Shown here piece by piece: positions 16,153 to 24,632 of a stretch of DNA of 64,000 nucleotides (its first letter is position 1; the number at the start of each line of letters is the position of its first letter). A program made the position numbers and the translations under genes. The DNA is taken from NCBI RefSeq assembly GCF_030408735.1, contig NZ_CP047204.1, forward strand, positions 2,790,001 to 2,854,000, given 5' to 3'. Under the pieces are notes generated by a model, which was not told the origin of the DNA, did no database searches, and was given only the letters and a program-made list of their open reading frames with translations. The DNA comes from Corynebacterium faecale. GTDB taxonomy: Bacteria > Actinomycetota > Actinomycetes > Mycobacteriales > Mycobacteriaceae.

Positions 16153-17415
16153 ATGGTCAAACGCCAGCTGCCCAACCCATCCGAAATGCTTGAACTGATG
16201 AAGTTCAAAAAACCAGAGCTCAACGGCAGGAAACGCCGTCTGGATTCCGCGCTGACCATCTACGATCTGCGCAGCATCGCCAAGCGGCGCACCCCGGCCG
16301 CCGCCTTCGACTACACCGATGGCGCCGCGGAAGCCGAGCTGTCCATCAAACGGGCGCGTGAAGCTTTCGAGAACATCGAGTTCCACCCGGACATCCTCAA
16401 GCCGGCAGAAAATGTGGATCCCTCCACCCCGATCCTCGGTGGCCATTCCGCACTGCCGTTCGGCATCGCCCCCACCGGTTTCACCCGCCTCATGCAGACC
16501 GAAGGTGAGATCGCCGGTGCCGGTGCCGCAGGGGCAGCGGGCATCCCCTTCACGCTGTCCACACTGGGCACCACCTCCATTGAGGATGTGAAAGCCACCA
16601 ACCCGCATGGCCGCAACTGGTTCCAGCTCTATGTCATGCGCGACCGTGAGATCTCCTACGGCCTGGTGGAACGTGCCGCAGCGGCCGGCTTTGACACCCT
16701 GATGTTCACCGTGGACACCCCCATCGCCGGTTACCGCATCCGGGATACCCGCAATGGTTTCTCCATCCCACCGCAGCTGACCCCCGCCACCATCCTGGAC
16801 GCACTCCCCCGCCCGTGGTGGTGGATCGATTTCCTCACCACCCCGACCCTGGAATTCGCCTCCCTGTCCTCCACCGGCGGCACCGTGGGCGATCTGCTCA
16901 ACTCCGCGATGGATCCCACCATCTCCTATGAGGACCTCAAGATCATCCGTGAACTGTGGCCCGGCAAACTGCTGGTCAAGGGGGTGCAGAACGTCCCCGA
17001 CGCGGTCCGTCTGCTGGATGAGGGCGTAGATGGTCTCATCCTCTCCAACCACGGCGGCCGCCAGCTCGACCGCGCACCTGTCCCCTTCCACCTGCTTCCG
17101 AAGGTGCGTAAGGAGGTCGGCCCGGATGCCACCGTGATGATCGACACCGGCATCATGAACGGCGCGGACATTGTTGCCGCCGTCGCCCTCGGTGCTGATT
17201 TCACCCTCATCGGCCGCGCCTACCTCTACGGCCTCATGGCCGGCGGACGTCAGGGCGTGGACCGCGCCATCGGGATCCTGCGCACCGAGATCACCCGCAC
17301 CATGGCGCTGCTCGGCGTGTCCACGCTCGACGAGCTGGAACCCCACCACGTCACCCAGCTGACCAGGCTGGTTCCGGTCTCCGAGACCACCCGGACGGCG
17401 GCGGCTGAGCTTTAA
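16153..17415 (+). CDS. lldD: Quinone-dependent L-lactate dehydrogenase
   Basis: An FMN enzyme that oxidises L-lactate to pyruvate and passes electrons to menaquinone at the membrane. It is 420 residues and belongs to the alpha-hydroxyacid oxidase family. Visible blocks are [11 protein letters not shown] near 60, [14 protein letters not shown] near 115, [21 protein letters not shown] (catalytic Lys), the catalytic-His signature [13 protein letters not shown], and [24 protein letters not shown] at the FMN phosphate site. ATG 16153 has AGGAAGGA upstream. Control by LldR through the upstream operator is expected, with induction by lactate. Confidence 0.95.
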   Translation: MVKRQLPNPSEMLELMKFKKPELNGRKRRLDSALTIYDLRSIAKRRTPAAAFDYTDGAAEAELSIKRAREAFENIEFHPDILKPAENVDPSTPILGGHSALPFGIAPTGFTRLMQTEGEIAGAGAAGAAGIPFTLSTLGTTSIEDVKATNPHGRNWFQLYVMRDREISYGLVERAAAAGFDTLMFTVDTPIAGYRIRDTRNGFSIPPQLTPATILDALPRPWWWIDFLTTPTLEFASLSSTGGTVGDLLNSAMDPTISYEDLKIIRELWPGKLLVKGVQNVPDAVRLLDEGVDGLILSNHGGRQLDRAPVPFHLLPKVRKEVGPDATVMIDTGIMNGADIVAAVALGADFTLIGRAYLYGLMAGGRQGVDRAIGILRTEITRTMALLGVSTLDELEPHHVTQLTRLVPVSETTRTAAAEL

Positions 17416-17419
17416 AAGA

Positions 17420-17430
17420 GCTTGTCGACG
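17420..17430 (-). repeat. CGTCGAYAAGC word, copy 6
   Basis: Reverse copy (C variant), 5 bases past the lldD stop. Confidence 0.6.
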
Positions 17431-17451
17431 CCCAACAGCAAGCACCACCGG

Positions 17452-17488
17452 AAAAAATCCCATCGCCTGTAATGACGATGGGATTTTC
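17452..17488. terminator. Bidirectional terminator, lldD / MFS
   Basis: AAAATCCCATCG and CGATGGGATTTT flank a 10-nt loop between convergent genes. A-run and T-run flanks allow use from both sides. Confidence 0.85.
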
Positions 17489-17504
17489 CTACCCGGGGAA
17501 AAGA

Positions 17505-18896
17505 TCAGACCTCGACCGTAACCTTATTTTCCTGATAGGCCCTGGAGGTCCGCAGGGAGGCATAACGTTCCTGATCCACCTGTTCGGAGATACCGAGGGA
17601 ACGACCGGGCTTGTCCTGCAGCAACAGTGCCGCTGCGGAGGAGATGAGGAACATGATGATGAGATAGATCGATACCGAATGGGTGGTTCCGGTTGCACTG
17701 AGCAGACCCTGTGCGATCGTGGGTGCGAAAGCCCCGCCGAGGATGGCTCCGATGGCGTAGGAGATGGCCACACCGGAGAACCTGACATTTGCGGGGAAGA
17801 GCTCTGCATACCAGGATGCCTGGGGGCCGTAGGTGAATCCGAGCCCCACTGCGAAAAGGCTCATACCCAGAGTCACGAGGAGGATGTCACCGGTGTTGAT
17901 GAGGAAGAACAACGGGAAGGCCATGAGCACCAGCCAGGCATAACCCAGTAGGAAGGTGGGGCGTCGCCCGATGCGGTCACTGATGATCCCGCCTGCGAGG
18001 GTGGCGAAGAACCAGACTCCGGAGGCGACGGTGACCGCCAACAGAACCGGGGTGGGATCCAGCGCCAGTGGGCCGATGGGGTTGGTGGCATAGGCGGTGA
18101 GGAATCCACCGGTGGTCATGTAACCGCCCGCATTATTACCGGCAAACAGCAGTGCCGCGCAGATGATCAGTGGCCAGTGATACTTGAACAGGGTGGCCAC
18201 TGGCGCCTTGGTCTGCTCCTTGCGGTCAGCAATCTCCAGGAAGACCGGGGACTCATCCACAGAACGTCGGATGAAGTGACCGATCAGCACCAGAACAAAG
18301 CTGATCAGGAAGGGGACGCGCCAACCCCATTCCAGGAAGGCGTCGCCCGGCGCGATCACACCGGTCATCAGGGCGAAAACCCCAGATGCCAGCAGCATAC
18401 CCAGGGGCACACCAAGCTGGGGGTAGGTTCCTGCCAGGCCACGACTCTTGGCCGGGGAGTGTTCCACAGCCATGAGGGCTGCTCCACCCCATTCGCCACC
18501 TGCGGAGATTCCCTGGATGATGCGCAGCAGAATCAACAGGATCGGGGCCGCGATACCGACCATGGCGTAGGTGGGCAAAAGACCGATCAAGGTGGTGGCT
18601 GCACCCATGAGGACCAGGGTTCCCACCAATACCGCCCTGCGCCCATAACGGTCACCGAGATGCCCTGCGAGGAAAGCGCCCAGGGGGCGGAAGAGGAAAC
18701 TGATGCCGACGGAAACGAAGGAGAGAATCAGGGCGAATTGCGGTCCGGCGGGTTGGAACATGATTTGGGAGAACACCAGGCCTGCAGCCTGTGCGTAGAT
18801 GAAAAAGTCATACCACTCAACAGTGGTACCGGCAATGGTGGCGAACGCTACGCGACGTTGAGAGGTCGGCTTAGCCGTGGTGGATGTAACAGTCAT
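17505..18896 (-). CDS. MHS-family MFS transporter of the P450 cluster
   Basis: A 463-residue, 12-segment proton symporter of the metabolite:H+ (shikimate/phthalate) type. Signatures are TTVEWYDFFIYAQAAGLVF in segment 1, the loop GHLGDRYGRRAVL, and GISAGGEWGGAALMAVEHSP in segment 5. ATG 18896 has AAGGAAG upstream; an in-frame extension to 18980 overlaps the reductase gene and lacks support. It lies 13 bp after the ferredoxin reductase in the P450 operon and most simply imports that pathway's small aromatic, acid or terpenoid substrate. Confidence 0.88.
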   Translation of the reverse strand: MTVTSTTAKPTSQRRVAFATIAGTTVEWYDFFIYAQAAGLVFSQIMFQPAGPQFALILSFVSVGISFLFRPLGAFLAGHLGDRYGRRAVLVGTLVLMGAATTLIGLLPTYAMVGIAAPILLILLRIIQGISAGGEWGGAALMAVEHSPAKSRGLAGTYPQLGVPLGMLLASGVFALMTGVIAPGDAFLEWGWRVPFLISFVLVLIGHFIRRSVDESPVFLEIADRKEQTKAPVATLFKYHWPLIICAALLFAGNNAGGYMTTGGFLTAYATNPIGPLALDPTPVLLAVTVASGVWFFATLAGGIISDRIGRRPTFLLGYAWLVLMAFPLFFLINTGDILLVTLGMSLFAVGLGFTYGPQASWYAELFPANVRFSGVAISYAIGAILGGAFAPTIAQGLLSATGTTHSVSIYLIIMFLISSAAALLLQDKPGRSLGISEQVDQERYASLRTSRAYQENKVTVEV

Positions 18897-18909
18897 GACA
18901 GACTTCCTT

Positions 18910-20163
18910 TTAGGAGGAGATGGCAGGAACAGCGCGGGAATGGGCTTTGAGGGTGAAACCGGTGGCACCGGCCACTTCACGGGTCAGTGGCAGGGGTTGG
19001 GAGAGGATCTTGCGGGCCGCCATGTGATCGGCCGGGGAATTCACTGATTCGACAGCCACCAGCTCATCGAAGTCATCGAAGATCAATACTGAGAATTTCT
19101 TGTTCTCCGGGCTACCGAGCAGCAACGGTTCACCATGACTGTGCGGACGCAGACCGGCGATCTGGAGTTTGGCATCACCCTGATGCGACCAGAACCAGGG
19201 CAGTGCGTCATACCCTTCCAGCGGCAGGAGGTTGTTTGACGCCACCAGGTTCCGGGCGAGAAGTCGACCCTGGTCCGTGGCATTCTGTACGGATTCAAGG
19301 CGCTGGCGGGAGGGGAGGACAGCGCAATCCCCCAGGGCCCAGATACCCGGGATGTTGGTGCGCAGGTGGTCATCCACGCAGACACCGTTATTGAGCTCCA
19401 ACCCGGAACCTTCGAGAAATTCAACATTGGGCAATGCACCGATGCCCACCACCACGAGATCAGCTGGATAGCGCTGACCGGTGTCACTGATCACCACATC
19501 CACACATCCTGCAGAACCCTCAAAGGAGGACGCGGACGCCCCATCCACCAGGTGCACCCCACGGTCGCGGTGATACCTGCTGAACCATTCCGAGACTGAT
19601 GCACTGACCGACCTGGCCATGGGTGCCTGGCATCCGGACAGCACCGTCACCTCGATCCCGAGTTTGACAGCTGCCGCCGCCACCTCCAGTCCGATGAATC
19701 CGGCGCCGACCACCACGATGCGGCGTGCGGATGCCAGCTCGGTTCTCAAACCCCGGGCATCGTCGAGGGTCCGGACGTGGTGGATGCCTTCCAGGTGCGA
19801 GCCAGGGATGTTCATTTCACGTGCCCGCGTGCCGGTGGCGATCACCAGCTGGGAATAGTGGAGCTGCCCACCCTCCTCCAGGTGGACGGTGTGGGTGGCA
19901 GGTTCGATGCCCGATACAGCGGCATTATGCAGGAGTTCAATCTGGTTTTCCCTGTAGAAGTCCTCACCACGCAGGGGCAGGACCGGTGTGCTCTCATCAG
20001 CGGTGAGAAAATCCTTCGACAGCTGGGGACGTTGGTAGGGGAGGATCTTCTCGGGGTTAAGCACAGCTACCTGACCGCGGTAACCTTCGGCGCGCAGGGA
20101 ATCCGCAACCTGCACTCCGGCCTGGCCGGCACCGATGATGAGAATCGGGTTCTGATCAGTCAT
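18910..20163 (-). CDS. FAD-dependent ferredoxin reductase (P450 partner)
   Basis: Moves electrons from NAD(P)H to the adjacent 2Fe-2S ferredoxin. It has 417 residues and two Rossmann folds: FAD at ILIIGAGQAGVQVA (N-terminus) and NAD at RIVVVGAGFIGLEVAA (about 145). ATGTRA and the FAD-ribityl block IPGIWALGDCA are also present. It resembles putidaredoxin reductase. ATG 20163 has AAGGGA upstream. It lies 14 bp downstream of the ferredoxin, clearly in one operon. Confidence 0.92.
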   Translation of the reverse strand: MTDQNPILIIGAGQAGVQVADSLRAEGYRGQVAVLNPEKILPYQRPQLSKDFLTADESTPVLPLRGEDFYRENQIELLHNAAVSGIEPATHTVHLEEGGQLHYSQLVIATGTRAREMNIPGSHLEGIHHVRTLDDARGLRTELASARRIVVVGAGFIGLEVAAAAVKLGIEVTVLSGCQAPMARSVSASVSEWFSRYHRDRGVHLVDGASASSFEGSAGCVDVVISDTGQRYPADLVVVGIGALPNVEFLEGSGLELNNGVCVDDHLRTNIPGIWALGDCAVLPSRQRLESVQNATDQGRLLARNLVASNNLLPLEGYDALPWFWSHQGDAKLQIAGLRPHSHGEPLLLGSPENKKFSVLIFDDFDELVAVESVNSPADHMAARKILSQPLPLTREVAGATGFTLKAHSRAVPAISS

Positions 20164-20177
20164 GACATATCCCTTCC

Positions 20178-20507
20178 CTATACCTGCGTGGCCGGCAGGG
20201 TCACCTGGACGGAATCCAGGTATCCAGGACCAACCTTGATCTGGCAACCGAGCCGGCTGCGCTGTTCATCGCGTTCGGATGAGGTCACCTCCAGCATTTC
20301 CTCCTCGTCCTCTGACATTTCTGGAAGCTGGTCCAAAAACTCATCATCGACGTAGACATGGCACGTGGCACACATAGCCTGACCACCACATTCGCCGACG
20401 ATTCCGGGGACGCTATTGGCCAGGGCGGCCTGCATGACGGAGGTTTCGGTAGAGACATCGACATCCCTCTGGGTGCCGTTTGGAAGGGTGTAGGTGATGG
20501 TGGACAT
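20178..20507 (-). CDS. [2Fe-2S] ferredoxin, adrenodoxin type
   Basis: A 109-residue electron carrier. Cluster ligands are in GECGGQAMCATCHVYV (C-x5-C-x2-C) and LGCQI near the C-terminus. The acidic segment EMSEDEEEMLE is the usual docking surface for the reductase and P450. ATG 20507 with AAAGGAA upstream is preferred over a longer open frame. It is the middle gene of the P450 electron-transfer chain. Confidence 0.92.
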   Translation of the reverse strand: MSTITYTLPNGTQRDVDVSTETSVMQAALANSVPGIVGECGGQAMCATCHVYVDDEFLDQLPEMSEDEEEMLEVTSSERDEQRSRLGCQIKVGPGYLDSVQVTLPATQV

Positions 20508-20566
20508 GGCTGTTGATTCCTTTACTTCTCTGGTGCTTCGGATGGTGGTGTCAAAGATGGGAGGGG

Positions 20567-21775
20567 TTAGGCATTCCAGGTCAGTGGCAGGCTGGTCATT
20601 CCGCGGAAGACCCAACCGCCCTCACGTGCCGGTTGCCCAGGGTCCAGCGCCAGCCCGTCGAATTCACGGAAGAGTCGTGGCACTGCGATCTGAGCGACCA
20701 TGGTCTTGGCAATCCAGGCACCGGCACAGAAGTGGATTCCGGACCCGAAACCAAGGTGTGGGAGCTTCTCGCGGTGGATATCAAAGCTCTCCGGGTTGGA
20801 GAACTGGGCTGGATCCCGGTTGGCGGCCCCCACGTTGATGCCCAGGCGCGCCCCGGCTGGCAGGTGGATGCCTTCCAGGGTGACGTCCTGTTTCACCTGC
20901 CGGGAGTACATTCCGATCGGTGCAACCCATCGCACTGATTCATCAAAGGCACGCAGCCACAGTGATTCATCTGCACGGACCGCTGCGGCCTGCTCCGGGT
21001 TGGAGAGCAGGGCCCAGGTCAAGGTGCCAATCACATCGCGGGGCTCATTGAGTCCGCCACCGATGGTCATCTTGATATTGGCGCGCAGGTTGGTCATCTC
21101 CATTCCATAGGCGAACACCTGAGACAACAGAGTGTGGTTCGGGTTCTCCTTCAGGCGGGGCATCATCTCATAGATGGCCTCATCCACCTCGTTGAATGCT
21201 TGTTCACTGCGTGCCCAGACCTCGGGATCATCGGCATAGTTGCCAGTCCCGTCGATCAGTGCCTGAGACCAGCGCTGCAGGTCCTGCTGGGTGATATTTT
21301 CAAAACCCAGGATCGCGCGGAGATTTTCCGCTGCGAGGGGAGCAGCAAATTCGGTGTGTAGATCCGCCCCCGGCCCCAGCGCACGGTAGTGATCCAGGTA
21401 GGTGGTGGTGTTGCGTTCGAAAATGTCCGTCCAGGTGCTCTTGATGGCCTTGGGTTTGAGCACGTTGCCATAACCTTGACGGTCATAGGTATGCTCCGGG
21501 TCATCCTTGCGCAACATGGAATGCCCCATCGCGCGCTTCATCAGGGAGCCCTGCTCATCAGCGGTGAAATTCTCCATGTCGTGATCAATGTGCTGGCATG
21601 CGGAGTAACCGACCACCAGGTAACGGTTGATTGCCGGCACCCAGTGGATGGGTGCCTCCTCACGGAGTCGGCGGTAGATGGGGTACGGATCGTTGTAGAG
21701 GTCTGCAATGGTGACCCAATCTGCAACAGGTGCTGTTGTGCCTGTGGTGACGGGGGTTGCGGTGTTGGTGGTCAT
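20567..21775 (-). CDS. Cytochrome P450 monooxygenase
   Basis: A soluble bacterial P450 of 402 residues. The haem-ligand loop is LGFGSGIHFCAGAWIA; the K-helix E-x-x-R is FDESVRW. The I-helix reads TIGGGLNEPRDVIGT, so the usual acid-Thr pair is Glu-Pro, a feature I associate from memory with CYP255-type aromatic O-demethylases such as GcoA. If that holds, the substrate could be a methoxylated or small aromatic compound, but here the partners are separate ferredoxin and reductase proteins. GGGAGA precedes the ATG. It heads the operon and is divergent from a LysR regulator. Confidence 0.92.
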   Translation of the reverse strand: MTTNTATPVTTGTTAPVADWVTIADLYNDPYPIYRRLREEAPIHWVPAINRYLVVGYSACQHIDHDMENFTADEQGSLMKRAMGHSMLRKDDPEHTYDRQGYGNVLKPKAIKSTWTDIFERNTTTYLDHYRALGPGADLHTEFAAPLAAENLRAILGFENITQQDLQRWSQALIDGTGNYADDPEVWARSEQAFNEVDEAIYEMMPRLKENPNHTLLSQVFAYGMEMTNLRANIKMTIGGGLNEPRDVIGTLTWALLSNPEQAAAVRADESLWLRAFDESVRWVAPIGMYSRQVKQDVTLEGIHLPAGARLGINVGAANRDPAQFSNPESFDIHREKLPHLGFGSGIHFCAGAWIAKTMVAQIAVPRLFREFDGLALDPGQPAREGGWVFRGMTSLPLTWNA

Positions 21776-21791
21776 GAGAATCTCCCTGATT

Positions 21792-21927
21792 TTTATCGAT
21801 GAATGGTGGTGGCCTGGATACCGTCAGCCACTCTGGAAATAGTGTCCTGAACTTCAACTGGAACCTATTGTGAAGCAACACACAACCACGGGTCAAACGT
21901 ATAAATCCGACTAAGATCATCGATAAA
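21792..21927. promoter_or_regulatory. Divergent P450/LysR control region with inverted 11-bp boxes
   Basis: TTTATCGATGA (21792-21802) near the P450 start and TCATCGATAAA (21917-21927) near the LysR start are exact inverted copies, each centred on the palindrome ATCGAT. They are plausible operators for the adjacent LysR protein; this is inference. Confidence 0.5.
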
Positions 21928-21951
21928 ATCGTGGAATGAAAGGTGGGAACC

Positions 21952-22887
21952 ATGTCCGTCCCCTTCACCTACCGCCAACTGGAAGCCTTCATCGCCGTCG
22001 CACGGGCAGGCAGTATCGCCAACGGGGCCATTGACCTGATGAGCTCCCCCTCTGCGGTCTCCTCCGCCATCACCGAATTGGAGAAAGGCCTGGGTGTAAC
22101 CCTCTTTGAAAGAAGAAGATCCAAGGGAATGCAGCTGACCACCCATGGAGAACATCTACGGGACAAGGCACTACACCTCCTGGAAGATGCCCAGGCCGCC
22201 GTTCTTGCGGTCTCGGAAACCTCCCAGGAACTCCATGGAACCATCAGGTTGGGCTGCTATTCATCGCTTTCTGCAGCCCTGCTCCCCATGATCCTGGCCC
22301 GTTTTTCCAAAGCCCACCCCCACGTGAATTTCAAGCTCCAAAGCGGCAGCCAGTCCGAACTCAATGAGATGTTTGACAAGGGCGAGATCGACATCGCCCT
22401 CACCTACAACCGGTTCCTGAGCGCCGATCTGAAATTCCGCTCCATCCAGCGCCGCTACCCCTACGTGCTGCTGGCCAAAGGTCACCCCCTGGCACGCAAG
22501 GCCACCATCACGCTCAAGGAACTGGCGGAGGATAATTTCATCCTGCTCGATGTCAACCCCAGCCGGGAAAACACCCTGAGCTGGTTCGAAAACGCCGGGG
22601 TGAGCCCGAAAACCGCCTGGGAGATAAAGGAGGCTGCCCTGGCCCGCGCTCTTGTGGGCGCGGGACTCGGATACACCATCCTGCTACAGGCCTATGGACA
22701 CAACCTCACCGTAGACGGCTCCGAGGTGGTATCCATTCCCCTGTCTCCCCGACCCACCCCGATTGATATCTTTCTCGCCTGGCGCACCCTCCCCTCCGGA
22801 GAGCCCCGCCGCATCCAGGTTTTTATCGATTATGTGACTGAAACCCTCAAGAGTTTCAGTGCCGCCTCACCGGGGAACCAGCATTAA
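21952..22887 (+). CDS. LysR-family regulator of the P450 cluster
   Basis: A 311-residue regulator. The N-terminal helix-turn-helix spans about residues 5-65 (YRQLEAFIAVARAGSIANGA, LGVTLFERRR). A periplasmic-binding-like effector domain follows (IRLGCYSSLSAALLPMIL, DIALTYN). ATG 21952 has AAAGGTGG upstream. Its divergent orientation strongly suggests it controls the P450 operon in response to the substrate. The effector-domain start GTIRLGCYSS resembles regulators of nitrile or aromatic catabolism, but the inducer cannot be read. Confidence 0.88.
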   Translation: MSVPFTYRQLEAFIAVARAGSIANGAIDLMSSPSAVSSAITELEKGLGVTLFERRRSKGMQLTTHGEHLRDKALHLLEDAQAAVLAVSETSQELHGTIRLGCYSSLSAALLPMILARFSKAHPHVNFKLQSGSQSELNEMFDKGEIDIALTYNRFLSADLKFRSIQRRYPYVLLAKGHPLARKATITLKELAEDNFILLDVNPSRENTLSWFENAGVSPKTAWEIKEAALARALVGAGLGYTILLQAYGHNLTVDGSEVVSIPLSPRPTPIDIFLAWRTLPSGEPRRIQVFIDYVTETLKSFSAASPGNQH

Positions 22888-23016
22888 CAACCGGAGGGAG
22901 CAGGCAGTGTCCGGGGATCGGATGGACCTGCCCCCTGTTGGACAGAAGCGGAAGATTCAGAAGTTTCAGCAGTTTCAGCAGGAAAGGTGACCGCTTCCGC
23001 CGATCACAGGCGCAGA

Positions 23017-23670
23017 CTACTCCCTCACTCCACAGGGAATACCGGTGGAGTGATGCGGGCAGTAACCATCGGGGTTCTTGTCCAGGTACTGCTGGTGATA
23101 GTCCTCAGCGAGGTAGTAGTCCTCCGGTGCGATGACGCCGATTTCAGTGGTGATCTCCCCGAAACCGTGTGATTTCAGGTCTTCACCATAGGCGGAGACA
23201 ATCTTGCGGATGGTGTCCACATCCTCCTCGGTTTCCGCGAAGTAGGCGGAGCGGTACTGGGTGCCCACATCGTTGCCCTGGCGGTAGCCCTGTGTGGGAT
23301 CGTGCGCCTCCAGACCCATGGCAACCAATTCACCGAGACTCACCTTCTCCGGATCGTAGACCACCTCCACGATCTCGGTGTGGCCGGTGCGCCCGGAGCA
23401 GACCTCGCGGTAGGTCGGATTCGGGGTGAAACCACCGGCATAACCTGCGGAGGTGGATTCCACACCGTCCACCTGCCAGTACATCTGCTCCACACCCCAG
23501 AAACAGCCCAAACCGATCCAGACGCGCTTCTGCCCCTCTTTCCAGGGGCCGGTCACCGGGGTACCCAGAACGGTGTGGGGTTGCGGTGATTCCAGGACAG
23601 GATGCCGTCCACCCTTGAGGGCTTCCTCAGGCGTCACCATCACCGGCTCGGGGGAGAAAAACCATGCCAT
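23017..23670 (-). CDS. msrA: Peptide methionine sulfoxide reductase A
   Basis: Repairs methionine-S-sulfoxide in proteins. At 217 residues it has the active-site GCFWGVEQ about 55 residues in, GYAGG, the glutamate-containing TGHTEIVEVVYDP, and a C-terminal pair of resolving cysteines in YCPHHSTGIPCGV. GGAAGGAA precedes the ATG. It is divergent from sodA, making an oxidative-stress pair as in C. glutamicum. Confidence 0.95.
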   Translation of the reverse strand: MAWFFSPEPVMVTPEEALKGGRHPVLESPQPHTVLGTPVTGPWKEGQKRVWIGLGCFWGVEQMYWQVDGVESTSAGYAGGFTPNPTYREVCSGRTGHTEIVEVVYDPEKVSLGELVAMGLEAHDPTQGYRQGNDVGTQYRSAYFAETEEDVDTIRKIVSAYGEDLKSHGFGEITTEIGVIAPEDYYLAEDYHQQYLDKNPDGYCPHHSTGIPCGVRE

Positions 23671-23801
23671 CGTGAAGTTCCTTCCATAGAGGGTTTTGTG
23701 GTTGCGACTCTACTCCCCCACAACCATGAATTCCGCTGCGCTATTCCCTGTTGGTGGCATCCATTGACTGCAATAAATAAATAGGATTTGCATAAAAGTC
23801 G

Positions 23802-23829
23802 TTGCTTTATCAACAAAATCGCCTATAAT
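23802..23829 (+). promoter_or_regulatory. sodA promoter
   Basis: A -35 TTGCTT (23802-23807), 16-bp spacer and consensus -10 TATAAT (23824-23829), about 95 bp before the sodA start. The region is AT-rich. Confidence 0.7.
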
Positions 23830-23924
23830 TGTTTGCTAGCGGCATCACCCATGTGGAGGGCACTCGCTGACGAGTTGCCAAAATCTGTATATGCTCGGTG
23901 CCGAACCCAATGAAAGGAAACAAC

Positions 23925-24527
23925 ATGGCTGTTTACGAACTTCCAGAACTTGATTACGCATACGACGCTCTCGAGCCACACATCGCGGCTGAGATCATGG
24001 AGCTCCACCACTCCAAGCACCACGCAACCTACGTAGGTGGCGCAAACGCCGCCCTCGAAGCACTCGAGAAGGCACGCGAGGAGGGCACCAACCCGGACCA
24101 GATCCGCGCGCTCTCCAAGAACCTTGCGTTCAACCTGGGTGGACACACCAACCACTCCGTTTTCTGGAAGAACCTTTCCCCGAACGGTGGCGGCGAGCCT
24201 ACCGGTGAGCTGGCTGAGGCCATCAACCGCGACTTCGGTTCTTTCGCCAAGTTCCAGGACCACTTCAACTCTGCCGCCCTCGGCCTGCAGGGTTCCGGCT
24301 GGGCCGTTCTGGGCTATGACCACATCGCAGGTCGCCTCGTCATCGAGCAGCTGACCGATCAGCAGGGCAACATCTCCATCGACATCACCCCACTGCTGAT
24401 GCTCGACATGTGGGAGCACGCCTTCTACCTGCAGTACAAGAACGTCAAGGCTGATTACGTCAAGGCAGTCTGGAACGTCTTCAACTGGGACGACGTTGCA
24501 CAGCGTTTCGCATCTGCATCCAAGTAA
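23925..24527 (+). CDS. sodA: Superoxide dismutase (Mn type)
   Basis: Dismutates superoxide to oxygen and peroxide. At 200 residues, metal ligands are His in [13 protein letters not shown], His in [11 protein letters not shown], and Asp/His in [14 protein letters not shown]. Gly and Gln near [11 protein letters not shown] fit the Mn-preferring class. GAAAGGAAA precedes ATG 23925. Codon use is strongly biased to a few codons, as expected for a highly expressed gene. No secretion signal is seen. Confidence 0.96.
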   Translation: MAVYELPELDYAYDALEPHIAAEIMELHHSKHHATYVGGANAALEALEKAREEGTNPDQIRALSKNLAFNLGGHTNHSVFWKNLSPNGGGEPTGELAEAINRDFGSFAKFQDHFNSAALGLQGSGWAVLGYDHIAGRLVIEQLTDQQGNISIDITPLLMLDMWEHAFYLQYKNVKADYVKAVWNVFNWDDVAQRFASASK

Positions 24528-24564
24528 CCACTGACCCCTCGGATCTCTGAGGGCCATGGTGAAC

Positions 24565-24611
24565 AAAAGGCTGGGTTCCAGGAGGAAAACTCCTGGAACC
24601 CAGCCTTTTAT
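24565..24611 (+). terminator. sodA terminator (bidirectional)
   Basis: A 20-bp perfect stem starting AAAAGGCTGGGTTCC with a GAAAA-type loop and a T-run. It separates sodA from the convergent BCCT gene. Confidence 0.92.
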
Positions 24612-24632
24612 CATGCGCACGGCGCCACCTGA

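Noticed and set aside
16129..17463. Long minus-strand open frame opposite lldD
   Set aside because: Antisense shadow of lldD; no ribosome site, no homology.
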